A stretch of 64,000 nt of DNA from Verrucomicrobiota bacterium (GTDB lineage: Bacteria > Chlamydiota > Chlamydiia > Chlamydiales > Rhabdochlamydiaceae), in NCBI GenBank assembly GCA_018240065.1, contig JAFEGH010000009.1, positions 186,001 through 250,000 on the forward strand. The letters run 5' to 3'. A program made the position numbers and the translations under genes. The notes beneath the pieces are model-generated. The model did not search any database, had not been told where the DNA came from, and saw only the letters and a list, made by a program, of their open reading frames with translations. Positions 18,910 through 27,295 of this stretch are shown here, in pieces; the stretch's first letter is position 1; every line of letters starts with the position of its first letter.

Positions 18910-21484
18910 AGCTGATGTGTTTGCTAAGGACTCCGGACATTTTCATCATGTCGAGAGGCTCTTTGCTTCCAAAGACTTTGGCAAGCTTGGCATCCGGTTT
19001 GATGAGGCGCTTGTTCTTGCTGTCCTGGAGCTTGTGCTCTTTGATGTAGTCCCAGACCTTTTTGACGACTTCAGGCCGTGAAAGCTCAGGGGCTCCCACA
19101 ATTTCCTGCAGCTCTTTGGAGAGCTTGTGAGCGGCTTGTTTTCTTGGCGCCGCTTTCTTTTTGCCCTTCGTGGATTTCTTTTTCTCTCCGGCCTCTTCTT
19201 CCTTCGCGCCTTTTTTGGAGCCGAATTTACCCTTCTTCGTTTTGCGGACATAGGGAGTTTTAGGGTGATCCTTATACTTTTCATTCAGATCGTCGAGATT
19301 ATTGACGATGACGTCGCAGTCGGGAAAGTTGGAGCAAGAGAAAAATGGTTTACCGAAGCGAGATCTGCGCTGAACCATTTTTCCGTCGCAGCCAAGCGCA
19401 GGGCATGTAGGCATGTCCTTTGAAGGGATCTCGTCTTTTTTGGGGATATTGACAATGCCACGGCATTCAGGATATTTTGTACAGCCCAGGAAAGCTCCGA
19501 ATCTACCGAAGCGCATCTTCATCGGGCTGTCGCACTTTGGACAATTCTGATCCCAGTCAAATGAAGGATCGTAGTCAGATTTGTCGAAAGTGAGAGACTC
19601 CAGAGGGGCTGTGAACTTGCAGTTGGGATAGTCGGAGCAGCCGTAGAAGTACTTTTTTCTCGACCAGATCTTTTGGAGAGGTTTGCCGCATTCAGGACAC
19701 TTGATATCCGTCTCGACTTTGGGAACGTGCGCCTCTTTTTCAGCCGACTTGACAAAGGGAATGAACTTTTCCCAGAAATCGCGGATGAGGGTTTTCCAAT
19801 CCTGCTGATTTTCAGCAATGTGCTCCAATTCGTCTTCCATGGCGGCTGTAAAGCCGATGTCCATGATCATGGCGAAATTGTCCTCGAGCATTTTGGCGAT
19901 CACCGTGCCAAGTTCTGTCGGCTTCAGCGTCCCTTTTTCCTTGGTCGTATAATCGCGGCTCTGGATCTTGTTCATGATGGTGGCATAAGTCGATGGACGG
20001 CCAATTCCCGACTTCTCAAGCTCTTTGACAAGCGATGCCTCCGTAAAGCGGGGGGGAGGCCGCGTGAATGCCTGCTGCGACTGCACTTCATTGAGGAGCA
20101 AAGGCTGCCCTTCTTGCAGGGGGGGAAGGATTTTATCCTGGTCTTCTTTTTCTTTCTCTTCCTGGTCATGCTTTTCTTCGTAGACGGCCAGAAATCCTGA
20201 GAATTTGATCACGGACCCGGTCGCGCGGAGCATGATATTTTTGTCAGTCTCGATTTCGCAGGAAACAGTATCGTAGACGGCAGGGTTCATCTGGGAGGCG
20301 AGGAATCGGCGCCAGATAAGCTGGTAGAGTTTGAATTGGTCCACGGTCAGGTAAGATCTGATCTTCTCCGGGGAATGGGCGAGGTTGGTCGGTCGGATCC
20401 CTTCGTGGGCGTCCTGAGCGCTTTTCTTCGTGCTGTATTGGCGCCCTTCGGAAGGAAGATAATCCTTTCCATAGGTCTGTTCGATAAACTTGCGGGCGGC
20501 ATCGATCGATTCCGGAGCCAGGCGCACGGAGTCGGTACGCATGTAGGTGATCAAACCTTCCGCTCCTTCATTGCCGAGGTCCACCCCTTCGTAGAGCCCT
20601 TGGGCGATGTTCATTGTGCGGGAGGCTGAAAAACCGTAGTGGCGGCTGGCTTCCTGCTGAAGGGTGGAGGTGATGAATGGGGCGACAGGGTTGCGCCGTT
20701 TTTCTTTTTTGTCGACAGCCTGGACTTTGTAGGTTGCATTCTGAAGCTTTGAAACGATGTCCCGCGCCGTCTTTTCGTCGGGGATGAGAAAGCACTCTTT
20801 TCCGGGAGTTGCCTCTTTTTCGACGCGTTTGCCATTGACGGAGTAAAGAAAAGAATGAAATGGCGCTTCGCTCTTTTTGGTTTGCAGGATCGATCCGATG
20901 TTCCAGTATTCGACAGGCACGAAGGCTTCGATTTCTCTTTCTCTGTCGACGACAAGCTTGAGGGCAACGGACTGAACCCGTCCGGCAGATAGGCCGCCGT
21001 CTCTTGCGCCCTGGACTCTTCGGGTCAGAATGGGAGAAATTTTATAACCTACTATTCTGTCCAGCAATCGTCTGGCCTGCTGCGCGTCTACGAGAGCCTG
21101 GTCGATGTTGCGGGGATGTTTCAACGCCTCCATGACGGCGTCTTTAGTGATGGAATTGAAGGTGACGCGCTTGGATTTTGTTCCTTTGGGAAGAATCGAG
21201 TTGATGTGCCACGCGATCGCCTCTCCTTCCCTATCAGGGTCAGGCGCAAGGTACACGACGTCGACTTCTTTGGCTGCTTTTTTAAGCCTGTCGATCACGT
21301 CCTTCTTATCAGGAAGAATAGCGTAAGCAGGCTCGAAGTCGTGGTCTACATCGATGCCAAACCCTTTTTGGGGCAGGTCGCGGACGTGTCCCAGTGAGGA
21401 TTCAAAAAGATAATTTGAGCCGAGAAATTTCCTTAGGGTCTTAATCTTGGCCGGGGACTCGACGATAATGAGCGCTTTCGCCAT
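18908..21484 (-). CDS. topA: DNA topoisomerase I with C-terminal SWIB domain
   Basis: 858 residues. Toprim domain at the N-terminus (KALIIVESPAKIKTLRKFLG, then LAPDPDREGEAIAWHI), the active-site tyrosine in GLITYMRTDSVRL near residue 315, and three C4 zinc fingers between about 590 and 720 (CPECGKPL, CPKCDSPM, CPALGCDG with their distal cysteine pairs). A lysine-rich linker (KGKFGSKKGAKEEEAGEKKK) leads to about 75 residues matching the eukaryote-like SWIB/MDM2 fold (LSKELQEIVGAPELSRPEVV). The fusion is a known chlamydial trait. The enzyme relaxes negative supercoils; the SWIB part is thought to bind chromatin-like partners or RNA polymerase, but this is unproven. Confidence 0.97.
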   Translation of the reverse strand: MAKALIIVESPAKIKTLRKFLGSNYLFESSLGHVRDLPQKGFGIDVDHDFEPAYAILPDKKDVIDRLKKAAKEVDVVYLAPDPDREGEAIAWHINSILPKGTKSKRVTFNSITKDAVMEALKHPRNIDQALVDAQQARRLLDRIVGYKISPILTRRVQGARDGGLSAGRVQSVALKLVVDREREIEAFVPVEYWNIGSILQTKKSEAPFHSFLYSVNGKRVEKEATPGKECFLIPDEKTARDIVSKLQNATYKVQAVDKKEKRRNPVAPFITSTLQQEASRHYGFSASRTMNIAQGLYEGVDLGNEGAEGLITYMRTDSVRLAPESIDAARKFIEQTYGKDYLPSEGRQYSTKKSAQDAHEGIRPTNLAHSPEKIRSYLTVDQFKLYQLIWRRFLASQMNPAVYDTVSCEIETDKNIMLRATGSVIKFSGFLAVYEEKHDQEEKEKEDQDKILPPLQEGQPLLLNEVQSQQAFTRPPPRFTEASLVKELEKSGIGRPSTYATIMNKIQSRDYTTKEKGTLKPTELGTVIAKMLEDNFAMIMDIGFTAAMEDELEHIAENQQDWKTLIRDFWEKFIPFVKSAEKEAHVPKVETDIKCPECGKPLQKIWSRKKYFYGCSDYPNCKFTAPLESLTFDKSDYDPSFDWDQNCPKCDSPMKMRFGRFGAFLGCTKYPECRGIVNIPKKDEIPSKDMPTCPALGCDGKMVQRRSRFGKPFFSCSNFPDCDVIVNNLDDLNEKYKDHPKTPYVRKTKKGKFGSKKGAKEEEAGEKKKSTKGKKKAAPRKQAAHKLSKELQEIVGAPELSRPEVVKKVWDYIKEHKLQDSKNKRLIKPDAKLAKVFGSKEPLDMMKMSGVLSKHIS

Positions 21485-21700
21485 CTACTAAACCTACTAT
21501 TCCTGCAGCACGCAGGAAGTACATGAATGGTGTGATACTATACAAGCCACAAAAGTAGCAAAGCTGGTGAGATTAGTTCCAATCCCGCGGAAATGCAAGG
21601 GATTTTTTCTTTTCAAAGAGATTTTGCGACGTATCGAGATGGAATTAAAAAATTATTTTTAGTCATTTTCCCTCTAATCTACTGGAATGCCGATATCCCT

Positions 21701-21759
21701 AAACAGCTTCCAACATTGGTTTCATCCGAAATCCAAGTTTGGAAGCTGTTTGGGTATGC
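21701..21759 (+). repeat. Dispersed intergenic repeat, copy A, with strong hairpin
   Basis: Perfect 13-bp arms AAACAGCTTCCAA (21701-21713) and TTGGAAGCTGTTT (21739-21751) around 25 bases, extended inside by TTGG/CCAA. The right part reads TTTCATCCGAAATCCAAG, ends TGTTTGGGTATGC, and matches the repeat family seen at 31040, 33433 and 59019. It lies just past the 3' end of the methyltransferase gene and could also act as its terminator. Confidence 0.55.
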
Positions 21760-21779
21760 ACCCAACCACTATGGAAAAA

Positions 21780-22409
21780 TCAAAATTGGCTGGGGTAAAT
21801 TAAAATTGTTTGATAGGCGGAGGCCAAGACTATCCAGCCTTGAGAGGTCAGGAATTCAATTGCCAACTTCCCTTTTCCTCCGTGCGGAAGGTCGCAATCA
21901 TCGATCATGATGATGCTGTCCTTATGTAGGAAGGGGTACGCGGCTTTGATCTCATTCAAGTGGTGAAGCTGGGAAGGGGCGGGATTGTCTAGCTCGAAAT
22001 CGTAGCTATCCAGATAGAGAAAATCGATGGGCCGATTGAAATCCTTCAGAAACTGGATCGAGTCCTGAGTTGCAAATTGGACGTTTGGATTGACCCGTTT
22101 GACAGCTTCCCTGGATTCATTGATGGCTTGGGGATTAATATCTACAGAGAATAAAGCGGCTCCATGGTCCTTGGCCCAGTCCGCGAAAATGACTGTCGAG
22201 CAGCCGTCGCCGACGCAATTTTTTGTTCCATTTCTCGCAGTCCCTGTCTCAACGAGCGTTTTAGCTCCGCGGTGCTCGATGAGTTCCAGGCAGACTTTAT
22301 AAGTGGAAAATCTCTTGTCGCTCACATAAATTCTGCCGGAAAGATAGTCGCTTGCGAATGAAGAAGAAGTAATGAAGAGGAGGAAGAGATAGAGAATGTG
22401 CTTTTTCAT
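21780..22409 (-). CDS. Exported class I SAM-dependent methyltransferase
   Basis: 209 residues from ATG 22409, chosen because GGAG lies seven bases upstream; an earlier TTG at 22421 is less likely. The first 20 residues (MKKHILYLFLLFITSSSFAS) are a clear Sec signal peptide. The rest is a Methyltransf_24-like Rossmann fold: TLVETGTARNGTKN is motif I, LFSVDINPQAINES the acidic motif II, and FLYLDSYDFELDNP with IIMIDDCDLPHGGKG the later motifs. Such enzymes usually methylate sugars or small molecules in the cytosol, where SAM is; a signal peptide on one is odd. It is divergent from the exported glycosyltransferase operon, with 150 bp between them, and may belong to the same process. Confidence 0.75.
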   Translation of the reverse strand: MKKHILYLFLLFITSSSFASDYLSGRIYVSDKRFSTYKVCLELIEHRGAKTLVETGTARNGTKNCVGDGCSTVIFADWAKDHGAALFSVDINPQAINESREAVKRVNPNVQFATQDSIQFLKDFNRPIDFLYLDSYDFELDNPAPSQLHHLNEIKAAYPFLHKDSIIMIDDCDLPHGGKGKLAIEFLTSQGWIVLASAYQTILIYPSQF

Positions 22410-22500
22410 AGCGAACTCCAAGGGATTGTGAAATCGAAAGAAAAATAATTTAGACTTCCTTTTTTTAGATTACAATTTCAAAATTCACAAAGAGGTCGGC

Positions 22501-22529
22501 TTGACGGTAAAGAAAGCACGGTTTACGAT
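22501..22529 (+). promoter_or_regulatory. Putative promoter of the exported glycosyltransferase operon
   Basis: TTGACG (22501-22506) and TACGAT (22524-22529) with a 17-base spacer, upstream of the GTG at 22560. The -35 box has one mismatch, the -10 box two. It would drive six overlapping genes up to 28377. Confidence 0.45.
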
Positions 22530-22559
22530 CTCTCGGTTAACTATACTTGCAGGTTCTCC

Positions 22560-23330
22560 GTGAAGAAAATCCTCATGTTCGTATTCTCCTTTTTATTTTC
22601 AGTCAATTGCTTCGCAGAGGATACTCAGCGGCAAGAAGAGGCCGAGGCGAAAAAACTGAAAGTCGGGTTGCTCGTCATGGCGACTGGCAAATATGATGCG
22701 CTCGGCGTCAAGATGATTGAATCTGCCAGGAGGAATTTTTTGCCTGATTGCGACCGCACGTTTTTTATTTTTACCGATGGGTGCGTTCCTGATGCAGGCG
22801 ATGTCGTCCGGGTGGAACAAAAGAGGTTAGGCTGGCCGTATGATACTCTCAAGCGTTTCCATGTCTATTATGATCACAAAGATCTATTTAAAGAGATGGA
22901 TTATCTCTATGCCATCGATGCCGACATGGAATTTGTTGCAGTGGTGGGACGGGAGATCCTGGGCGACCTGGTTGCGACGCGCCATTGGGGTTTTCTGGAT
23001 AAACCGGGGACCTACTGCGGAAATAAAAAGTCGACGGCCTATGTGTCAAGAAAGGACAGGAAGCATTATTGCTGCGGCGCCTTCTATGGTGGAAAGCGGG
23101 ACGAGATTCTAAAATTGCTGGAGACCACCGTACGCAACGTCGATGCCGACCTGAAAAAAAATGTCATCCCGAAATGGCATGATGAAGGCCATTTGAACCG
23201 CTACTTCATCGACCACACCCCGACGGTCTTCCTCACACCGTCCTATTGCTTTCCACTGGGATGGGATTTGCCGTTCGAGCCAAAATTAGTCACCCTTGTC
23301 AACAAGTCTGCAGAAGAGCTGCGCAAATGA
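22560..23330 (+). CDS. Glycosyltransferase family 6 (ABO/alpha-1,3-Gal transferase-like) with signal peptide
   Basis: 256 residues from GTG 22560. Residues 1-19 are a signal peptide ending near CFA. The rest matches GT6, the family of vertebrate blood group A/B, alpha-1,3-galactosyl and Forssman transferases: VGLLVMATGKY at the donor site, FTDG, the metal motif AIDADMEFV near residue 120 (vertebrate enzymes have DVDMEF), GAFYGG, and WHDEGHLNRYF, whose counterpart in the ABO enzymes is WHDESHLNKY. Retaining transfer of Gal or GalNAc from UDP-sugar is the family activity. No C-terminal anchor is seen. First gene of the six-gene operon; it overlaps the next as ATGA. The binding site before the GTG is weak. 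Confidence 0.85.
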   Translation: MKKILMFVFSFLFSVNCFAEDTQRQEEAEAKKLKVGLLVMATGKYDALGVKMIESARRNFLPDCDRTFFIFTDGCVPDAGDVVRVEQKRLGWPYDTLKRFHVYYDHKDLFKEMDYLYAIDADMEFVAVVGREILGDLVATRHWGFLDKPGTYCGNKKSTAYVSRKDRKHYCCGAFYGGKRDEILKLLETTVRNVDADLKKNVIPKWHDEGHLNRYFIDHTPTVFLTPSYCFPLGWDLPFEPKLVTLVNKSAEELRK

Positions 23331-24271
23331 AGCGGTATTTTAAAATTTGCGGACTCGTTGTTGCCATGGCCACCTGCTTTGCATGGGGCGCCTTGAGCTA
23401 TCCGCTGTTCGGATGGAAGACGGCTCTGCCCAACTTCTTTGTCACAACTCCGAAAGAGCCGCATTTTGCAGTTTTAGAGCACAAGCCCTTTGTCATCATC
23501 ATCCCTTCCTACAATAACACCGAATGGGTAGAAAAAAACCTGGTTTCTGTTTTTCGACAGAAATATGACAACTACAGGGTGATCTATATCGATGATGCCT
23601 CCACTGACGGCACCTTGGCCAGGGTCAATGAATTGATTGCCCGCGAAAACATGCCCCATCGCGTCGACGTGATCCATAACGAAACGAATAAGGGAGCCTG
23701 CGAGAACATCTATCGCGCCGTGCACACATGCCGCGATGAAGAGATCGCCCTTGTCCTTGATGGCGACGACTGGTTTGCCCATGACCGCGTCCTGCAGAGG
23801 TTGAACGAGGTCTACGCCGATCCGGACATCTGGATGACGTATGGAAGTTACATCGAATATCCTTCCTATGGCTACACCGTCGCCAATTTTTCTCAGCCCC
23901 TTCCGAAAAAAGTCATTCAAAAGAATTCAGTCCGCGATTATACCCGCACGCATTGGTGCCTCTCTCAAATGCGCACCTTCTATTCCTCTTTATTTAAGAA
24001 GATCAAGACGCGGGATTTGCAATGGGAAGGAAAATATTACGATGCCACTTATGACCTGGCCTTTATGATCCCGATGGCAGAGATGGCGGGAGAGCATGTG
24101 AAATTTCTGAAGGAAATTCTATATATCTATAATCGGGCCACCCCTCTGAATGACAATAAGGTCAGGGCGCAGAGGCAGAAACAAGTCGCTCAGCACATCC
24201 TCGAGCAGCCCTGCTACGCGAGATTGAGCTCTCTTTCTTCCGATGGCTGCTACATTGAGGACAGACGATGA
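23327..24271 (+). CDS. Membrane-anchored glycosyltransferase family 2, paralogue 1
   Basis: 314 residues from ATG 23327 (ATGA overlap with the GT6 gene); the frame is open further upstream but that part lies inside the previous gene. Residues 5-27 form one hydrophobic helix after MKRYF, so the catalytic part is predicted to lie outside the cytoplasm. The GT2 fold is clear: PFVIIIPSYNNTEWVEKNL, VIYIDDASTDGT, and the DxD-like LVLDGDDWFAHDRVLQ. It is closely similar along its length to the next gene, so the pair arose by tandem duplication. Substrate unknown. Confidence 0.85.
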   Translation: MKRYFKICGLVVAMATCFAWGALSYPLFGWKTALPNFFVTTPKEPHFAVLEHKPFVIIIPSYNNTEWVEKNLVSVFRQKYDNYRVIYIDDASTDGTLARVNELIARENMPHRVDVIHNETNKGACENIYRAVHTCRDEEIALVLDGDDWFAHDRVLQRLNEVYADPDIWMTYGSYIEYPSYGYTVANFSQPLPKKVIQKNSVRDYTRTHWCLSQMRTFYSSLFKKIKTRDLQWEGKYYDATYDLAFMIPMAEMAGEHVKFLKEILYIYNRATPLNDNKVRAQRQKQVAQHILEQPCYARLSSLSSDGCYIEDRR

Positions 24272-25236
24272 AGAGGGTTTTAAAGTATTCGCTCGTGTTC
24301 CTTTGCGCGGGAGCTGTTTTCCTTTTGGGAATGAACGCCAAGAAGACTATCGTATCCACCAAGAAAAAATGGAAAAAAGATCAGCCTGTAGCGGCCTTCC
24401 CCGTTTTGGAGAACAAACCGTTTGTCGTCATCATCCCTTCCTACAATAATGTCAAATGGGTCGAACGGAATTTAAGGTCGGTCCTGGAGCAGAAATACGA
24501 TAATTTCCGGGTTCTTTATATCGATGACGCATCGCTGGACGGCACCTACGAGGCTGTTTCTGAGTTAATCGGAAAGAGCCCGCAAGGGTTCCGCGTCAAG
24601 ATTTGGCGCAATGAGCAGAACTGCGGGGCGATGGAAAACATTTTTTGGGCCGTCTCGTCCTGTTCACCCGAGGAGATCGTCGTCATGCTCGATGGAGACG
24701 ACTGGCTCTCCCATGAAAATGTTTTACAAAGACTGAATGAGGTCTACGCCGACCCCGATGCCTGGATGACCTGTGGAAACTACCTTGAATACCCTTCCTA
24801 TTCCTATACGATCGGCAAGTATTCGGGCGATATCCCCAATGAAGTTTTGCAAGGCGGCTCTATTCGCGAGTATTCCAAAACGCAGTTCTCCTTATCCCAT
24901 CTCAAGACCTTCTATGCTTTTCTGTTCCATCAGATCAACCAGAAAGACCTGATGTTCGAAGGTAAGTTTTTTGATTCCTCCTCCGATCAGGCGATGATGA
25001 TTCCCATCGCGGAACTTGCGGGTGTGCACTATCGTCACATCAAGGATGTTCTGTATATCTACAATCGCTCCAATCCGCTCAATGACGATAAAGTCAGGTC
25101 TCAAAGACAGCAGCAGTGCACCGCTGAGATCAGATCCCGGTCTCCCTACACAGCGCTTAAGCATTTGGCGTTTCGGGATCGTCAGGATGATAAGCTCGCC
25201 AAAAATGAGGTGACATGTTTAAAAGAGCAGCATTAG
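24268..25236 (+). CDS. Membrane-anchored glycosyltransferase family 2, paralogue 2
   Basis: 322 residues, ATGA overlap with the preceding paralogue. N-terminal hydrophobic stretch (VLKYSLVFLCAGAVFLLGM) followed by a basic patch, then the GT2 domain: PFVVIIPSYNNVKWVERNL, VLYIDDASLDGT, MLDGDDWLSHENVLQRLNEV. The C-terminal part shares LKTFYAFLF and LYIYNRSNPLNDDKVRSQRQ with its neighbour. As in the other genes of this operon, the orientation puts the enzyme on the periplasmic side or makes it secreted. The 3' end overlaps the next gene by 22 bases. Confidence 0.85.
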   Translation: MKRVLKYSLVFLCAGAVFLLGMNAKKTIVSTKKKWKKDQPVAAFPVLENKPFVVIIPSYNNVKWVERNLRSVLEQKYDNFRVLYIDDASLDGTYEAVSELIGKSPQGFRVKIWRNEQNCGAMENIFWAVSSCSPEEIVVMLDGDDWLSHENVLQRLNEVYADPDAWMTCGNYLEYPSYSYTIGKYSGDIPNEVLQGGSIREYSKTQFSLSHLKTFYAFLFHQINQKDLMFEGKFFDSSSDQAMMIPIAELAGVHYRHIKDVLYIYNRSNPLNDDKVRSQRQQQCTAEIRSRSPYTALKHLAFRDRQDDKLAKNEVTCLKEQH

Positions 25237-26246
25237 TTTTACTCTTCCTGCCTTGCTGCGTTTTCGCCAGCGAGTTTAAGAAACATCTTGAGAGGAGCGG
25301 AGGAGACCTCTGCTACCTGCAGACCCCCGAAGACAGTAAGCGCCTGGGCCTTTTTTCCGCCCTATTTGATATGGCCGAAAAGAGGGAAAAGCCCGCGGGA
25401 GAAATCCCCAGAATTCTTCATTTTGTATGGCTTGGACCCAAACCATTTCCGCAGATCTCAGTCGCAAACATCCAGGGATGGATCGACAATCATCCCGGTT
25501 GGAAAATCAGATTTTGGACTGACCTTGGTCAGAATGCCCCTGATGACAGAATGGAGGTGCGCGCCTTCGATAAGTTTCCGCTTGATGAGCTGAAGGAACC
25601 TTACTACCGCTCCGATAATTTTGGAGAGCGCTCTCAAATTTTGCGGTACGCCATCTTGTTGAGCGAAGGCGGAGTCTACGTCGACCATGATGTCGCGTGT
25701 CTCCAGCCGATCGGATCTTTGCTTGTGGCAAACGATTTTTTTTGCGGCATGGAGCCATTGGGACCAACTGTTCTCAGCTCCTCTGTCAACCCATCTCCCC
25801 ATTTAATTGCCTCGACAGCGCAGCATCCTATTCTGAAATCTGCAAAAAATTGGCTTCTCGGCCAGTGGGATAGGCTGGATCCCCAATTTCCGGGAACTGA
25901 CCCCGCCTCTATTCACAATCGCGTTCAGCATAGGACGTTTCGCGCATTATCGGTGGGCATTAAGGAAGCCTATGCAAGGGCTGGGCGAAAAGATGTGGTC
26001 TTTCCTCCCGACTACTTTAGCCTCTCCGATCGGAAAAAGGCGCTGTACGCGATCCACAAACACGAGGGGAGCTGGTATAAAATGGAAGATCCCGGGCAAC
26101 TTAAAACCCACCGTCTTTTAAGAGAAGTGAAGGAAGAGTTCTCTCGCACTTACTGGATGGGACTTTCCCTCGCCGCTCTCAACATCGGTTTAGGAGTGTT
26201 CCTGGTTGCCCGTCTGATACGCAGGCAAAAGAGGAGAAGAACATGA
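25215..26246 (+). CDS. GT32-type glycosyltransferase (DXD sugar-binding), exported, paralogue 1
   Basis: 343 residues from ATG 25215 with GAGGTG ahead. Signal peptide of about 18 residues (FKRAALVLLFLPCCVFAS). The Gly_transf_sug/GT32 core runs from about 70 to 180: PRILHFVWLGPKPFPQ, GWKIRFWTD, ERSQILRYAILLSEGGVYVDHDVACL, where DHD is the metal-binding DXD. Near the C-terminus there is one membrane helix (WMGLSLAALNIGLGVFLVAR) followed by RRQKRRRT, predicting a type I membrane protein with its catalytic domain outside the cytoplasm. GT32 includes yeast Och1 and domains of bacterial toxins and effectors. It is the first of three tandem paralogues. Confidence 0.85.
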   Translation: MFKRAALVLLFLPCCVFASEFKKHLERSGGDLCYLQTPEDSKRLGLFSALFDMAEKREKPAGEIPRILHFVWLGPKPFPQISVANIQGWIDNHPGWKIRFWTDLGQNAPDDRMEVRAFDKFPLDELKEPYYRSDNFGERSQILRYAILLSEGGVYVDHDVACLQPIGSLLVANDFFCGMEPLGPTVLSSSVNPSPHLIASTAQHPILKSAKNWLLGQWDRLDPQFPGTDPASIHNRVQHRTFRALSVGIKEAYARAGRKDVVFPPDYFSLSDRKKALYAIHKHEGSWYKMEDPGQLKTHRLLREVKEEFSRTYWMGLSLAALNIGLGVFLVARLIRRQKRRRT

Positions 26247-27295
26247 AAACCCTATTGCTTTTCTGCCTTCTGATCACAGCGAATCTCTTTGGCAGCCAAG
26301 ATTCGATCGATCTGAATGATTTTGAGTCGCTGATGGGCAAATCGACGCCGCACTGGAACTATGTGGCCAAAGCGGATGATTTACAGACTTTGGAATTTGC
26401 CAAAACCATCTACCAAAAGAACAAGGATGCCCAATTTGCCAAAGAGGGCGCATACAAGATTCCTCCCACCGTGCACTTCATTTGGCTGGGTCCTCGCGCA
26501 TTTCCTCCTGAATCAGTTGAGAATGTGCGCTCCTGGATAGCTCTCAATCCCGGTTGGAAAGTCAAGTTCTGGACAGATCGCGATCGGGATCCTCCTTGCG
26601 AGGGGATGGAGACGGTCTTCGTCAAGGACTTTACTTTTTTAAAGTTGGGAAAGCAATACGAGCAGTCCCAGAACTGGGGAGAGAAGTCAGATTTGCTGCG
26701 CTATGAGATCCTTTACAGGGAAGGGGGAGTTTACGCCGACCACGACGCCAACTGCCTTAAATCCTTTAGCGGGATGCATCGCGGCTATGATTTTTTTTGC
26801 TGCCTCGAGACCCCGCATCGACCATTTGTCGGCAGGAATGTGACATGCGGAAACGGCGTGATCGGGTCAAGGCCTCGCCATCCTACGGTGGGCAGGGTGA
26901 TGGACCTGATCTCAGAAAGATGGGAGCCGCTGGGGGAGAAATTTCGGGGGAACGACGAGTATTCCCGCGTGGAGGTCGTCATGCAGCGCACCTATATTGC
27001 GCTGACCAATGCAGTCGCCAGCACACTTGACCGCGACGGCAATGTCGATGTCATTTTCCCAGCCGCCTACTTTTTTTCAAAATCCGGGATCCCCTCTCTT
27101 TATTCCCAGCACTTCTATGCCGGTGCATGGGATGATTTCAAAGTGAGGAAGACCCTCGGCGACCGCGCTGAAGAGCGGTCTCTAGGAAAGATCAGACGTA
27201 AAAATCGAAACCTGAACCTCCTAATCGTCGGGCTGATTGCATTTAATAGCGTCATTTTTGGTATGATCCTCATTAAAAGGCGGAAAAAATCATGA
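26243..27295 (+). CDS. GT32-type glycosyltransferase, exported, paralogue 2
   Basis: 350 residues, ATGA overlap. Signal peptide (KTLLLFCLLITANLFGS), a short conserved pre-domain (NDFESLMGKSTPHWNYV), then the GT32 core: PPTVHFIWLGPRAFPPESVE, GWKVKFWTDRDRDPP, EKSDLLRYEILYREGGVYAD with the DXD as DHD. A C-terminal helix (LLIVGLIAFNSVIFGMILI) and KRRKKS end the protein, the same architecture as its neighbours. The pre-domain is shared with paralogue 3 but differs in paralogue 1. Donor and acceptor are unknown. Confidence 0.85.
   Translation: MKTLLLFCLLITANLFGSQDSIDLNDFESLMGKSTPHWNYVAKADDLQTLEFAKTIYQKNKDAQFAKEGAYKIPPTVHFIWLGPRAFPPESVENVRSWIALNPGWKVKFWTDRDRDPPCEGMETVFVKDFTFLKLGKQYEQSQNWGEKSDLLRYEILYREGGVYADHDANCLKSFSGMHRGYDFFCCLETPHRPFVGRNVTCGNGVIGSRPRHPTVGRVMDLISERWEPLGEKFRGNDEYSRVEVVMQRTYIALTNAVASTLDRDGNVDVIFPAAYFFSKSGIPSLYSQHFYAGAWDDFKVRKTLGDRAEERSLGKIRRKNRNLNLLIVGLIAFNSVIFGMILIKRRKKS

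Noticed and set aside
21593..21910. 105-codon open frame on the plus strand
   Set aside because: Its second half is antisense to the exported methyltransferase and its first half runs through the repeat hairpin; no binding site or protein-like pattern.
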